The notes below the pieces were generated by a model. The model was given only the letters and a program-made list of their open reading frames with translations. It was not told the DNA's origin and did no database searches. Source: Inia geoffrensis (taxonomy: Eukaryota > Chordata > Mammalia > Artiodactyla > Iniidae). Taken from it: a stretch of DNA of 64,000 nt. This document shows, in pieces, positions 1 to 10,910 of this stretch. The stretch lies in assembly GCA_036417435.1 (NCBI GenBank), contig CM070918.1, positions 30,945,523 to 31,009,522 of the forward strand. Reading direction: 5' to 3'. Numbering within the stretch: position 1 is the stretch's first letter; every line of letters starts with the position of its first letter. The translations under genes and the position numbers were made by a program.

Positions 1-1027
1 GGGCACCATTCTGTCTGCATGGCGATGATGGGGGTAGGATGAGACCATATTCTCCCACAGAGGGGCCTTTCTAATGCACCCGAAGGTCACCACAGGTTAG
101 TGGGCTCTGTCCACAGCACATGTAGAGGCTTTCATCCAAGGTAGGAGGGCACTGGTAAAATCATATCTTGGGCATTGTCCATGGGAATTTGGCAAATGCT
201 TTTAAAATGATGACTCCAGTCATGGAAACAATTCCCCAGTGCAACCCCCTAATGCCATATTGTGTTTAGAGTCTGTGTATGCTGAAAGCTGCTCACCGCT
301 GTATCAGTTAGGAAGTGTTCTTGGCTGCTTTTTCCACAGGGGCCATGGAGGAGAGCACTCCGAACAGTTCCTCCTGGAAGATGATCGGGACATGGGGTTC
401 AGGGAGGGGTGAGGCTCCCGTTGTCTCTCCAGTTGTGATGAACTGGGTTTGTTAATAAACCGGGGGCTCCCTCTACTCCTCTCCATTCTCACCTCTCCAC
501 ATCTGCTTCAGCCCTCCCTCCGGGTTTTGTAAATTCAGCTTATTTGGTTTGATGGGGCACAGGGCCCGGCATGACTCCACCCTGTCTGTTTGGAATTCCA
601 TAATATTTTGTGCATCCTTTGTTGAGCCTGTCTTGGGTGATAATTCAAGGGAATCAAATAAGGAGAGTTTCAGAGGAGAGTCCATCAGAAGGACTGATGG
701 TTGCTGTTCACTGAGCTAATTAATTGGTGCAGTTTAGCCCAACTCAGAAGATAATTTGTGCCAATATTGTCTGTGATAGCAATATTTTCCAGGGCTCATC
801 TCCTGCACTTAGAGGGATGCTTTAAATTTGCTCTAATTCCAGCTGTAAAGAGAAAATATAATATCTTGAGGAATGCGAAAGCCTCTAATATGTCAAGATT
901 TAGAGAGTGCAGGGGGGAACAGAGAGAAGGGTGAGAAGAAATGTAAATCCAGGTAGATCCCAATGGACCGAAAAATTTGTCAGATGACATATACACTCAC
1001 TGCACTTCTCTGAGTCTGCTTTCTCTC
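1..1027. other. Unique non-coding sequence
   Basis: I recognise no gene, RNA or clear repeat in this stretch. Short open frames exist on the minus strand but show no family resemblance. The sequence has ordinary mixed composition and no CpG clustering. Confidence 0.5.
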
Positions 1028-1395
1028 CTGTTTTGTCCACAAAATTCATGTTTTGAAGTTCTAACCCCCAGTACTTCAGGATGTGCCTGTATTTAGAGCC
1101 AGGTCCCTTAAAGGGGTAATTTAGTTGAAATAAGCTCATGGGGTGGGCTCTAATCCAATCTGACAGGTGTCCTTATAAGAAAAGAAAATTAAGACACAGC
1201 CACAATGAAGGTAAGACCATGTGAAGACACAGGGAAAAGACAGCATCTACAAGCCAAGGAGAGGGGCCTCAGAAGAAACCAAACTTGCTGATATCTTGAT
1301 CTTGGACTGCCAGCCTCCAGAACTGTGAGAAATGTTTGTTTAAGTCCTCCAGCCTGTGGTATTTTGTATGGCAGCCTGAGTAGATTAATACATCT
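1028..1395 (+). mobile_element. MLT1A-like LTR (MaLR, ERVL class)
   Basis: The segment follows the MLT1A order closely: an 'AAATTCATGTTTTGAAGTTC' start block, 'GGGCTCTAATCCAATCTGAC', 'GGTGTCCTTATAAGA', 'CAAGCCAAGGAGAGGGGCCT', 'CCAGCCTCCAGAACTGTGAG', then a 'TGTGGTATTTTG' end block. It is a solitary, diverged LTR of an ancient non-autonomous endogenous retroelement, with no internal coding part beside it. Family identity rests on remembered consensus. Confidence 0.85.
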
Positions 1396-2394
1396 GCCTT
1401 GGACGGGAAGTGTGTGATTTCCCAGGGCAACCAGTGGTTAGAACAACGGACATGGCTTTGAAAGTGAACCTGGCTTTGGATGGGATGCTTTTGGGAGAGG
1501 GAGGGAGGGGGCTGGGACAGGGTAGAGTGGAGCTGAAGTAGCCTGTCCTCAGCCTGTGAAATGACGAAGGGTAATTCCTCCCTGTGGGACCTTATGCTCA
1601 TTAATATCCTCAGGGGCAAGGGGAGGGCATGGACAAGCGGGTTGTGTTTTAACAGCACAGTTCTGTTCTCTGCCAGGAACGCTGCCATCTCCTCTCCCCA
1701 TCTCCTCCTTTTCCTACCCATTGGGTGCTTCCAATTCCACTATTAGGACTTTCCGTAACCCAAGGCCTGTGTGCCAAATCTGTAAGTGCATCAGGTTGCC
1801 TCAGGGCACTCTATTTCCATCTCTGGGTGCCTCTCAAAGTCATTGACACAGAACATTCCAAGGTTCCAAGGTGGAAAAAGAGGCTTCCAGATCAGACGGT
1901 GAAGCATCGTGGATGTGGAAGTTACTAGGCTTCCAGTGTGTGTTGGGGGGTGTGGCTTGTTGCTCTCTGTTGCTTGTTTCCCAAGGGCCAACAAGTAGGA
2001 GTGGCTGGTGGATGGGGGCTCCCAGAGACCACAGGGGCTGGGCTTCGCTCGGTGGGAATGGGTTAGGTCTTTCTAGGCTTTTGGTTTCTCCTAATGACCA
2101 TGTCCTTCCTCATCTCCAAGGATTTGTAAGGTTGTGAAAAGCCTTCTGGGTTCTGGGGAAAGTTGTGTAACTACCCTGGGTTCCTGTGCTAGAGGTTGGG
2201 CTTTGAAGACCTTGGCCTCTGGGCCTTGCGTGGTCAGACATAGCTGTTCTGGGTGTGCCACCCCTGCCCAGGGTGCTTTGGGACTGTAAGGATGCAGTGA
2301 GACCGTGTCTACCTCCACAGCTGGAAATCAACGGGGTATCATTGACATGCCAATGGTGCTGCAAAGGAGATGGCGCATTGGTGGGAGTCCACTT
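1396..2394. other. Unique non-coding sequence
   Basis: No recognisable gene or repeat. The longest open frame overlapping this stretch (minus strand, 1269-1721) runs antisense into the neighbouring MLT1 LTR and looks like chance. Confidence 0.45.
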
Positions 2395-2552
2395 TGGGGG
2401 ACTTTGGGTTGTTTACTTATCTGTCTCTGCCTCAGTTTCCTCTGCTGGAACATGCGGACATTAATAGTGCTTTTCTGGTAAAGCTATTGCCAGGGGTAAA
2501 TGAAAAACTTGCTGATGGAACTCTTAGCACAGTTCCTGGCTTAGAGGAGTAT
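2395..2552 (+). repeat. MIR SINE fragment
   Basis: The core resembles the MIR block 'tgcctcagtttcctc' followed by a diverged 'cttagcacagttcctggc' block. This ancient tRNA-derived SINE is shared by all mammals. The copy is partial and diverged. Confidence 0.55.
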
Positions 2553-2583
2553 TTGATGATGATGATGATGATGATGAAGAAGA
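2553..2583 (+). repeat. GAT/GAA triplet microsatellite
   Basis: About seven GATGAT-type triplets run directly into two GAA triplets. Read in frame this gives a methionine run on the plus strand and a serine run on the minus strand. Both are products of the repeat, not of a gene. Confidence 0.9.
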
Positions 2584-3265
2584 CGAGAGTAGCACTGGCT
2601 GGGTCTTCTTTAAATGATTCAAGGGGAGATACTCATCAGACTTCATCACGGTCCCAAGTACACAAACCTTCCAGATTATCCTCTCTTCCAGGGTATTTTT
2701 ACAGCACAGGAGCAATGTCTCCTGTGGCTGCCTGAAGTGCATCCACCCCATCCTCAGGCCAGTTTTTTAGGGGACTGGTCCACGAGCCCATCTCTTGTCT
2801 AATTCTTCCCTGGAGAGGCTGGATGGGGGCGAACAGGGAGGAGGAGATAAGCTCCCATCCTCCTGACTGATGATTGATAGAACATCTGGTGAGCTGCAGG
2901 TGCCTCTTCGGTCTCTCTTTCGCCTACTTGATAATAGATGACCTCATCTGTCTCTCTACAGCACTTCCTTCTCCGTGCAGGTGACAGAGATGGAGCGATC
3001 CCATCCTTCACCTGGAGGAAACATGACTTCCCAGGGAAGGCACGCTGCGTTGCAGCGGGCCGAGTGGGGCATTCTGGGAGGTTGCCACACTTACTGCTTG
3101 CAGGCATCGCCGTGTGCTGGCTGGACCACCCGCCAATGACAGGGCACCTCTGGCCAAGCAGTGGGAAATTAGAAGCTTTTCCTAGTTTCACGTAGAGTCT
3201 GGCCACCCCTCACCTTCACTGTAACCCAGTGGCATTTCTTGTAGAAAGTAAAACACTGACTCCCC
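2584..3265. other. Unique non-coding sequence
   Basis: Nothing recognised. A minus-strand open frame of 135 codons (2799-3206) crosses it, without domain resemblance, signal peptide or splice context. I treat it as chance. Confidence 0.4.
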
Positions 3266-4112
3266 CTTTTAAAATTATATTATACTGAAACATTTAGGCA
3301 TGCAAAAAAGCCACAGAGAAATATTTTCATAAACATTGGCGTACATAACACTCAGCTTAAAAAAGGAAGTATTGCAAATGCAGTCAAAGCCTCTTGTTTA
3401 TACTATTTTTGTTAATACTATTTCCCTCCTTTCCTATAGTGCTAATCACGGCTCTGAATTTCCCCATACCTGTTTTTATAATTTTACTATGTTTCTATGT
3501 GTTCATAAGGTTTTAAACTTAAAAACAAAAAAATCATATCACTGTTGATAGTCTCTGGCAGCTATTTTTCCCCCAATATTGTTTTGTTAGTCTTCTATAC
3601 TGTGTCTTGGGGATTTTCTTTTTTCTTTCTCTCTTTTGTTTTTTTTTTTGCAGTACGCGGGCCTCTCACTGGTGTGGCCTCTCCCGTTGTGGAGCGCAGG
3701 CTCCGGACATGCAGGCTCAGCAGCCATGACTCACGGGCCCAGCCACTCCGTGGCATGTGGGATCCTCCCAGACCGGGGCATGAACCTGTGTCCCCTGCAT
3801 CGACAGGCAGACTCTCAACCACTGCACCACCAGGGAAGCCCTTTTTTTTTTTTGCATTTTAAGCTCTATAGCAATGAATATTCTTGTATATGTCTCCTTA
3901 TGCAAAAGGGCAAAAATTTCTCTAGCATATACACGCAGGTGAGGAAATCCTTCAGCTCTTCTAGATGTCAGCAAATTGCACTCGTGAATGATTTTACCAA
4001 CTTATACTTGCACCAGAGACATAAGAAATTTCCCAGTGCTCCACTACCTCACCCCATTGATTTGTCGAACTTTTAAAATGTTTTCCAACTGATCTCATTG
4101 GAAATGACGTTC
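3266..4112 (-). mobile_element. Old L1M-type LINE 3' fragment, split by a SINE
   Basis: Diverged L1M sequence lies on both sides of the SINE at 3640-3841. The downstream part reads 'gaatattcttgtatatgtct' and 'atttctctagcatata', matching the antisense of an old L1M 3' region. The upstream part is more weakly matched. No coding potential remains. Confidence 0.55.
3640..3841 (-). mobile_element. CHR-type cetartiodactyl SINE
   Basis: The copy is antisense, with poly-T first, then 'gcagtacgcgggcctctcac', and it ends 'ccaccagggaagccc'. It is a tRNA-Glu-derived, RNA polymerase III-type SINE mobilised by L1. The site is T-rich on both sides, so the target-site duplication cannot be delimited. Confidence 0.95.
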
Positions 4113-4135
4113 CTCATTATGGTTTACATGGCATT

Positions 4136-4137
<2 letters not shown>

Positions 4138-4180
<43 letters not shown>
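4138..4180 (+). repeat. (CA)n microsatellite
   Basis: An uninterrupted run of about 21 CA dinucleotides. Runs this long are usually length-polymorphic. Confidence 0.97.
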
Positions 4181-4183
<3 letters not shown>

Positions 4184-4194
4184 GCATTTAAGTC

Positions 4195-4440
4195 TTTTGC
4201 CATAGGGTTTGGAAATGGTGTCTGATTGTGATGGGGGGAGGATGTGCTTTCCAGTCAGACGTGGTGTGGATTTGACACCCTGCATGTGTGGTCTTGCAAC
4301 TTTGAGTAGGTGGCTTTACCTCTCTGAACTTCAGTTTTACTCATCTGTAAAATGGAAAAAAATAACACTATCTCAGAATGGCTGGAGAATTAAGAGATGT
4401 GGTGTGTAGAGCATTTAGCCCAATGAAAGGTACACTAATC
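4195..4440 (+). repeat. MIR SINE
   Basis: A near full-length MIR pattern: 'ttccagtcagac' (tRNA-like head), 'tttacctctctgaacttcag', 'ctcatctgtaaaatgg', then a diverged tail at 'agcatttagccca'. Sense orientation. Confidence 0.8.
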
Positions 4441-5235
4441 CTCAGGCAAATGGCAGCTGCAGATCCCTCTCTCTCCTTCCCTTCTGTTGTTCCTCCCTCT
4501 CTCCTTCCCTCCTTTTCATTCACTCTAATCTAATGGAAAGGTAGTTGTAGTTCTGTTACATTTAAACGCAGGCAGGCAAACCCTAATAAGGCTCCCAGCA
4601 TTACCTAGCATGGCTATCCTTCGGAGTCCCCTATTTCAACGAATAGTGAATAGTGCTTTGTAATTAGCATATTAATTGCATGCAAATAGATTGCTCTATG
4701 TCGCTACAGAGCATCTCAGTTTCCCTGATAATTGACCTGCATCCTTGAAAATTCATGATTTTGCTTCATTTGCTCAGGAAACTTTCCTTTCAGAGGATCT
4801 AGAGTACACGTGGACCTGGATGAGTTGAGTAATCATGAATTCCCAACTAATGGAATTCTAGAAGCCAGGTTTCACAGAGCAAACAAATGATAGCAGACAA
4901 CCCACAGGAGAGGTTTCAACAAATTAATGACAGGACTATGCCCAAAACATAGGAAGAAGAAGTTGTGCCTGGTTCTAGACCTTTGCTAAGTGATGTTTGC
5001 ATTTCATAAATGTACTTGAATTTCATGTCTTTCATTTCAAACTGGGAAGCCACTGCTCATCAAACCTCTCCCTGTGCTAACATCTCTGACCAAGGTGGTA
5101 AGCTTTCATCAAATAACCAATTAACTTTCAGAATTAAAGTGTACAAGAGTACAGCTAATTACTTAGCTACTTTTTATCTTCCTTGGACGTTAATTCCCTA
5201 TCAGTCTTTAGCTATAACACACACACACACCTGTA
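4441..5235. other. Unique sequence containing a homeodomain/POU motif cluster
   Basis: No gene or repeat is recognised. The block 4530-4800 is compositionally unlike its surroundings and carries TAATTA, ATTAAT and the octamer ATGCAAAT close together (see the regulatory entry). A short CT-rich tract lies at 4465-4520. Confidence 0.4.
4661..4687. promoter_or_regulatory. Candidate enhancer core: homeodomain and octamer sites
   Basis: TAATTA (4661-4666), ATTAAT (4671-4676), the 10-bp palindrome TTGCATGCAA (4676-4685) and the octamer ATGCAAAT (4680-4687) are packed into 27 bp. Such clusters are typical of POU/homeodomain-bound enhancers. There is no functional evidence, and chance in AT-rich DNA is possible. 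Confidence 0.25.
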
Positions 5236-5830
5236 CACACATATCAATTAATCCAATGAATTTCCATTGGTTGCCCATTATGTGCTAAGCTCCACCAAGT
5301 GACAGACAAAAAGAGCCAGACCTAGCCTCTCAGAGCTCATGATTTAATGGAGGAGACAAATATTAAGCAGATAATCTTACAAGTAAAAAATCTCAAATTG
5401 CAATAAATGTTATGAAGTACAGAGTAAGGTGTACTGAGCGAGAAAAGCAGAGTGAACATTAGAAAGGATGGTGGGGAAAACCTCTATGGGCAGTGACTTT
5501 TTTTTTTTTTTTTTTTTTTGCGGTACACGGGCCTCTCACTGTTGTGGCCTCTCCCGTTGTGGAGCACAGGCTCCGGACGCACAGGCTCAGTGGCCATGGC
5601 TCACGGGCCCAGCCATCCTGCGGCATGTGGGATCTTCCCGGACCGGGGCACGAGCCCATGTCCCCTGCTTCGGCAGGCGGACTCTCAACCACTGTGCCAC
5701 CAGGGAAGCCCATGGGCAGTGACTTTTGATCTGAGACAGAAAGGATGAGAAAGGGTCAGCCAGGTAAAGGGCAGAGGAGATGATCCTCCAGACAAAAGGA
5801 AGGGGTGAACCAAGGCCCTGAGGTGTGGAA
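5236..5830 (-). mobile_element. L2 LINE fragment, split by a SINE
   Basis: Antisense L2 3' sequence: 'cattatgtgctaagc' (the 'ctactatgtgccaggc' block), 'agagctcatgatttaatgg', and after the SINE 'aaccaaggccctgaggtgtgg' (the 'caaaggccctgaggc' block). The two halves flank the SINE at 5502-5711. Confidence 0.75.
5502..5711 (-). mobile_element. CHR-type SINE with a perfect TSD
   Basis: Full-length antisense copy with a poly-T of about 19 and the end 'ccaccagggaagccc'. It is flanked by an exact 16-bp duplication, ATGGGCAGTGACTTTT, at 5486-5501 and 5712-5727. This is clear evidence of target-primed reverse transcription into the older L2. Confidence 0.97.
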
Positions 5831-6260
5831 CAATAGACTCATTGTCTATTGGAGACACAGCTAGAAGGCCCATGTGACTTTTATCCAAAACCTTCCAAAA
5901 TGGTTGCTGAGGCTCCAGCTATCACATCCAGATTCTAGATAAGAAAAGGGAGCAAGGTGAGTATTTTAGAAAGCAACATAGTACAAATGCTGTGGTTAAT
6001 ATTAAAAAGGATCAAAATATTTCAAGGGATGAATTTTTATAAATAAATTCTACAATGAAAGGTATTGTGTTACACGAAAGTTTTGTTAAAAGATTTTAAA
6101 ATTTTAAAATCAGAAAATGTTAAAGACTAAATTCTTTCAAAGGTTCAAACCAAAATGTGACCTGTATAATCTCCATCATAAAATGTGTCCTTGTATACCT
6201 GTCTTGGGTATTTTCAAATGTTAACATTTTAAAAGTTTGAGTGTTAGAGACAGCACCTAA
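5831..6260. other. AT-rich unique sequence
   Basis: No gene or repeat recognised. The 5990-6120 part is very AT-rich with short A and T runs. Confidence 0.4.
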
Positions 6261-6272
6261 AAGCCTCATGAA

Positions 6273-6480
6273 GGGCTTCCCTGGTGGCGCAGTGGTTGAG
6301 AGTCCGCCTGCCGATGCAGGGGACACGGGTTTGTTCCCCGGTCCGGGAAGATCCCACATGCCACAGAGCCACTGGGCCCGTGAACCATGGCCGCTGAGCC
6401 TGTGCGTCCGGAGCCTGTGCTCCGCAACGGGAGAGGCCACAGCAGTGAGAGGCCCGCGTACTGGAAAAAAAAAAAAAAAA
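6273..6480 (+). mobile_element. CHR-type SINE
   Basis: Sense copy: 'gggcttccctggtggcgcag' head, B-box-like 'acgggtttgttcccc', and an A-tail of about 17. It is flanked by near-identical 12-mers, AAGCCTCATGAA (6261-6272) and AAGCTTCATGAA (6479-6490), one base apart, as expected of a moderately aged insertion. Confidence 0.96.
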
Positions 6481-6684
6481 GCTTCATGAAAATTTTTCCA
6501 GAAAGGTATACTTTCAGTAAAACATTTTACCATTTTGTCTAAGTAGTAAAGGGCCAGAGTAAATTGGAGGAGACTGGGGCGATGGGCAGGGACCGGTCAT
6601 GAGGAACCTGGTTCCGATTTTCTGGATTACTTCCCACCGCCCAGTTCTTACTGCTGCTGTTGTTCATCTCTGGGTACGTACATG

Positions 6685-7062
6685 CTGCAACCTTTATGTC
6701 TTTGCCTGAGCGGTTCTTTCCACCTGAAATGTATTCTCTACAACAATCTTCCCTACTTGGCAAAATCTTATCTATTCATCAAAGTTTCCTCCTGGGTCCT
6801 CCCAGCCACTTCTAGGAAAAAAAGAGTCTCTCCCAACACCTACAGCATTTAGCCGCCCCTCATCTCAGTTGCTTGCTAATTCTGGCTCTGGGCTTAACTT
6901 CTTCTTATCAACCTGTGCTCTACTTGAATATGAGCATCTTGGATGTGAAGACCAGTTCCCATTATCTTCGTATTCTTGCCTCTCCTTCCCTGTCCAGTAT
7001 CCAGCCTAGGAGGTCAGTATGTCTTAAATACCTTCTCCATGAGTGAGTGAAGTCATAAGTGA
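6685..7062 (+). mobile_element. L2 LINE 3' fragment
   Basis: Diverged sense L2: 'tctttgcctgagcggttct', 'cttatctattcatcaaagt', 'tgtgctctacttgaatatg' and 'agcatcttggatgtg' follow the order of the L2 3' consensus. Non-coding. Confidence 0.6.
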
Positions 7063-7540
7063 AGTGAATAAATGGATTCTTCTTCCAAGTCATTAGCCCC
7101 AGTGTCTGAGACTGCTGGTTGCCTATCCAATATCCAATCTCCCTTTCTTCTTCACCAATGGAATCACAGTTTTATTTGGCTGGCAATTTGTCTAGTTAAA
7201 ACATTATATTATCCAATGGGCATGGCCAGTGAGAGGTAAACACAACTTATTGGGTGGGACTTCTGGGACAGCTCCTTAGAAGTGGCTTATTCATCTGGAT
7301 AGTATATCATTTACCCTCTTGCTCCCTTTTCTTGCCTGGAATCTGGATGTGATAGCTGGAGCCTTAACAACCTTTTTGGACCTTGAAGCAACCTTGAAGA
7401 TTGAAGCCACTCATAAAATTGGTGGAGTACAAATATTGGAGCTTGGTTTCTGATAACCATGGAGCACCGTGTCATTCTTGGATGCTTACCTCAGAACTTC
7501 CTAACTTTTTTAAACCATTGTTATTTTCTGTGACATGCAG
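7063..7540. other. Unique non-coding sequence
   Basis: No gene recognised. There is a faint likeness to an old interspersed repeat around 7180-7400 ('ggcatggccagtgagaggta'), not enough to name. Confidence 0.35.
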
Positions 7541-7550
7541 CCAAACCAAA

Positions 7551-7862
7551 ATTTTTAAAATTAATTAATTAATTTTTGGCTGCATTGGGTCTTCGTTGCT
7601 GCACATAGGCTTTCTCTAGTTGCGGTAAGCAGGGGCTACTCTTTGTTGCGGTGTGCAGGCTTCTCATTGCGTTGGCTTCTCTTGTTGCAGACTACAGGCT
7701 CTAGGCACGCGGGCTTCAGTAGTTGTGGCACATGGGCTCAGTAGTTGTGGAGCACAGGCTTAGTTGCTCTGCGGCATGTGGGATCCTCCCGGACTAGGGC
7801 TTGAACCCGTGTCCACTGTATTGGCAGGTGGATTCTTAACCACTGAGCCACCAGGGAAGTCC
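7551..7862 (-). mobile_element. Long, older CHR-type SINE
   Basis: Antisense copy of about 310 bp with the extra 'ggctgcattgggtcttcgttgctgc' type 3' part missing from the 200-bp copies. It ends 'ccaccagggaagtcc'. The duplication CCAAACCAAA lies at 7541-7550 and 7863-7872. It is more diverged than the short copies, so probably from an older subfamily. Confidence 0.92.
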
Positions 7863-8024
7863 CCAAACCAAATCTTTATTAAAAACCCTCTCTGTCAGCA
7901 TTCTCTCTCTTTCTCCAGCCTTGCCATTTATTCTTCACTCTTCTGCCCATCAAACAAATAAAACTCTACCCTGACCTCAATGCCATCATTCAGGAACTGG
8001 TTTCATTTATGAATTTGGTTTCAT

Positions 8025-8344
8025 TTATCCATTTATTTAACAAGTATGTACTTAGCAGCATAAGATAGGCACCAGGCATTGAATTTCGTATGAGGACACA
8101 GAAATGAGCAGAAGAGCTCCTGCCTCTGTCCTCAGTAGCTCAGATGTCAGTAGGAGAAAGAGCTTTCTAATCAGGTAGAGCAGCTTGTTCAAAGGCCCAA
8201 GTCAGGAGCAACCATTGAACATTTGAACAACTGGAAGAAAGACACAAGAGCAAGGAGGGGAAAGTCAGGCCATGGAGGCTTTGGAGACCATAGGAAAGAT
8301 GTCATGGCTTATCCTGAAGCATCAGGAAGCCACTGACAGGTTTT
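8025..8344 (-). mobile_element. L2 LINE fragment
   Basis: Antisense L2 order: 'tttatttaacaagtatgtac', 'aggcaccaggcattgaat', 'agctcctgcctctgtcctc' and 'ttcaaaggcccaagtcagga'. Diverged and without coding potential. The SINE that follows truncates its alignment. Confidence 0.65.
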
Positions 8345-8568
8345 TGGTTTTTTGATTTTTGTTTGTTTGGTTTTTTTTGCTGTACGTGGGCCTCTCACTG
8401 TTGTGGCCTCTCCCGTTGTGGAGCACAGGCTCCGGATACGCAGGCTCAGCGTCCATGGCTCACGGGCCCAGCCACTCCGCGGCATGTGGGATCTTCGCAG
8501 CCCGGGGCACGAACGCGCGTCCCTGCATCAGCAGGCGGACTCTCAACCACTGCACCACTAGGGAAGCC
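8345..8568 (-). mobile_element. CHR-type SINE
   Basis: Antisense full-length copy with a T/G-rich tail (mutated poly-T) and the end 'ccactagggaagccc'. Flanking 12-mers CTGACAGGTTTT (8333-8344) and CTGATAGGTTTT (8569-8580) form a TSD with one mismatch. It sits in L2-derived sequence. Confidence 0.95.
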
Positions 8569-8773
8569 CTGATAGGTTTTAAATTGCAAATTATGCTAAG
8601 GTATTAATGGCTTCTTGGTGATACCTGCTCTCCACAGGTCCATGCTTGAACTCATCAAAGGAATAAATATTTAATGGTGAAATTTATGGTTTGATAGTAA
8701 AGGCATTTAGGAGTGTGTTATACAGGAGTACCCCTGAAAACACACCAAGGGTAAGTGCCACCCTTGTGAGAAG

Positions 8774-9914
8774 AGGGAGACAAGATGGTGGAGTAGAAAG
8801 ACCCTGGGCTTGCCTCCTCTGTGGACACACCAAAACCACAACTACATATAGAGCAATAATATCTGAGAAAACCCTGAAGACTAGCATAAAAGCTTTTTCA
8901 CAACTAAGGGCATAAAGAAAAAAACACATCGAAACAGGTAGGAGGGGTGAAGATGTGGTCTGGCCAAGACCCACCCCCGGCATGGCAACCTGTAGGCAGG
9001 AGAGCTAGCACAGCCACAGAGGTCCTCCCTGAAGAGCAAGGGGACCAAACTCCACATATGGCACCCCAGCCTGGGGAAAACCCCAGCCTAGCACCATGCA
9101 CTGGGAAGACAAGTCTCCATAATGTCTGGCTTTGACTGGGAGAGCTGGAAGACATAGGAAACCAAGACTGCTCTTAAAGGAAGAATGCAAAAAAACTCAC
9201 TTGCTCTGCGTCCCAGCTCAGAAGCAGCAATTTGAAAAGCGCTGAGGTCATACATGAAAGAGATTCATTGACTGATTTTAGGGCATGTGCTGGAAGGACA
9301 GGGATCTGTTGGAATTTTCTCCAGGTACAGAATGTGCTGGTGGGTGCCATTTTTTTCTCACCTTCTACTTCGCTGGCCTAGCCCTGGTGGGTGCCATTTC
9401 TACTTTCCCTATCTACCTTAGCATCAATTTCCCTGCCCCAGCATTTACCTGAAAACTCACCCCAGCTGGTGTTCCAGCAAAGTGGCCCCCTTCCCTGACA
9501 CACTGAGCAGGTAGCCTTTGCCAGCTCTGAAGCCCTTCCAAAGCAGATCTCACCCCAGGGGCTGGCCCTACACACCAGAGCACCTGCACCAGTCACAGCT
9601 GGGCTTTACAGAGAGCTGTGCCAGAGGCCCATCCCACACAATGGTGCACCTGCAGCAATAGCGGCCCAGCAACAATAGGAGGGTGCATGTGGCCCACACG
9701 ATGAACGCTGCTGGCACACCTGGCTCTGCTGACTGGGGGACTGCACTATTGGACCCCACAGGACACCTTCTACATAAAGCCACTCTTTCAGGACCAGGAG
9801 AAATAGCTAATCTATCTAATACATAGAAACAAACACAGAGAATTAGGCAAAATGAGGAGACAAAAGCATATGTTCCAGACAAAAGAATAAGACAAAACCT
9901 CAGAAAAATAACCA
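8774..9914 (+). promoter_or_regulatory. L1 5'UTR (internal promoter region)
   Basis: The segment runs from the conserved 'acaagatggtggagtag' start to the ORF1 start region. In intact L1s the 5'UTR holds the RNA polymerase II promoter; whether this copy is active is unknown. Open frames on the minus strand here (for example 9568-9915) are antisense to the L1 and show no family likeness. Confidence 0.7.
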
Positions 9915-10615
9915 AATGAAGTGGAGCTAAGCAACCTACCAGATAAAGAGTTCAAAGTAATGGTCAGAGGGGTGCTTCCCAAACTCAAGAGAAGAATAGA
10001 GGAACACAGTGAGAACTGCCATGAAGAGACAGAAAATAAAAGAAAGAATCAATCAGAGCTGAAGAATACAATAACAAAAATGAAAAATACACTAGAGGGA
10101 ACTAAGAGCAGATTAGAAGATGCAGAAGAATGGACTGGTTATCTGGAAGACAGGGTAGTGGAAATCACCCAATCAGAACAGCAAAAAGAAAGAAGAATTT
10201 TTTTAAAATGAGGATAATTTAAGGGACCTCTAGAACAACATGAATTGTGCTAACATTTACATTATAGGGGTCCCAGAAGGAGAAGAGAGAGAGAAAGGAA
10301 CGGAAAGCCTATTTGAAGAAATAATGGCTAAAAACTTCCCTAACCTGGAGAAGGAAACAGATGTCTAAGCTCCGGAAGCAGAGAGTTCCAAACAAGATGT
10401 ACCCAAAGAGACCCATATAAAGACATATTTCATTAAAATGTCAAAACTTAAAGAGAGAATATTAAAAGCAGCAAGAGAAAAACTACTAGTTACATATAGG
10501 GGAGCCCCCATAAGACTATTAGCTGACTTTTCAGTAGAAATTTTACAGGTCACAGGGGAGTGTCATGACATATTCCAAGTGTTGAAAGGAAAAAAAACTT
10601 ACAACCAAGAATACT
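9915..10615 (+). pseudogene. L1 ORF1p (RNA-binding chaperone) remnant
   Basis: ORF1p is the L1 trimeric coiled-coil, RNA-binding chaperone of the L1 particle. Two blocks remain. Block 1 (9921-10211) reads 'MELSNLPDKEFKVMV', then a coiled-coil-like stretch with 'RLEDAEEW' and 'YLEDRVVEITQSEQQKE', and breaks at a T-run (about 10198-10204) with a shift and stop. Block 2 (10438-10620) reads 'RILKAAREKLLVTYRGAPIR' and 'LLADFSVEILQ', matching the ORF1p C-terminal domain. The last C-terminal part is displaced past the SINE and resumes near 11240 ('kqkLKEF'-like). Frameshifts, stops and insertions make it non-functional. Confidence 0.88.
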
Positions 10616-10623
10616 CTATCTGG

Positions 10624-10835
10624 GGTTTCCCTGGTGGTACAGTGGTTGAGAGTCTGCCTGCCGATGCAGGGGACACGGGTTTGTGTCCCGGTCTGGGAAG
10701 ATCCCACATGCCGCGGAGAAGCTAGGCCCGTGAGCCATGGCCGCTGAGCCTGCACATCCGGAGCCTGTGCTCCACAACGGGAGAGGCCACCACAGTGAGA
10801 GGCCCGTGTACTGCAAAAAAAAAAAAAAAAAAAAA
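10624..10835 (+). mobile_element. CHR-type SINE inside L1 ORF1, perfect TSD
   Basis: Sense SINE of about 212 bp with an A-tail of more than 20. The exact 17-bp duplication AAGAATACTCTATCTGG lies at 10607-10623 and 10836-10852. The duplicated bases are part of conserved L1 ORF1 ('QEYSIW' codons), so the host was unambiguously the L1 and the SINE is younger. Confidence 0.98.
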
Positions 10836-10910
10836 AAGAATACTCTATCTGGCAAGGATAATACTCAGATTGAAGGAAAGATAAAAAGTTACCCAAGTAA
10901 GATAAAAGGC

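Noticed and set aside
1269..1721. 150-codon minus-strand open frame, the longest non-L1 single-strand frame on the left side
   Set aside because: Partly antisense to an MLT1 LTR, with low-complexity residues and no domain. Length is within chance for 64 kb.
2524..2751. Poly-serine and poly-methionine frames
   Set aside because: They come from the GAT triplet microsatellite.
4138..4180. Tandem CA array considered as a possible CRISPR-like or satellite array
   Set aside because: A plain dinucleotide microsatellite; no spacer-repeat structure exists anywhere in the window.
5459..5748. Overlapping open frames of about 80 codons with a recurring 'GPLTVVASPVVEH' / 'MPRSGWARE' peptide, seen again at about 3.6, 6.3, 8.4, 10.7, 19.3, 20.0, 35.2 and 41.0 kb
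   Set aside because: All are readings of the CHR-type SINE in its six frames. The similarity is that of the repeat DNA, not of a protein family.
9568..9915. 115-codon minus-strand open frame
   Set aside because: It is antisense to the L1 5'UTR and has no family likeness or splice context.
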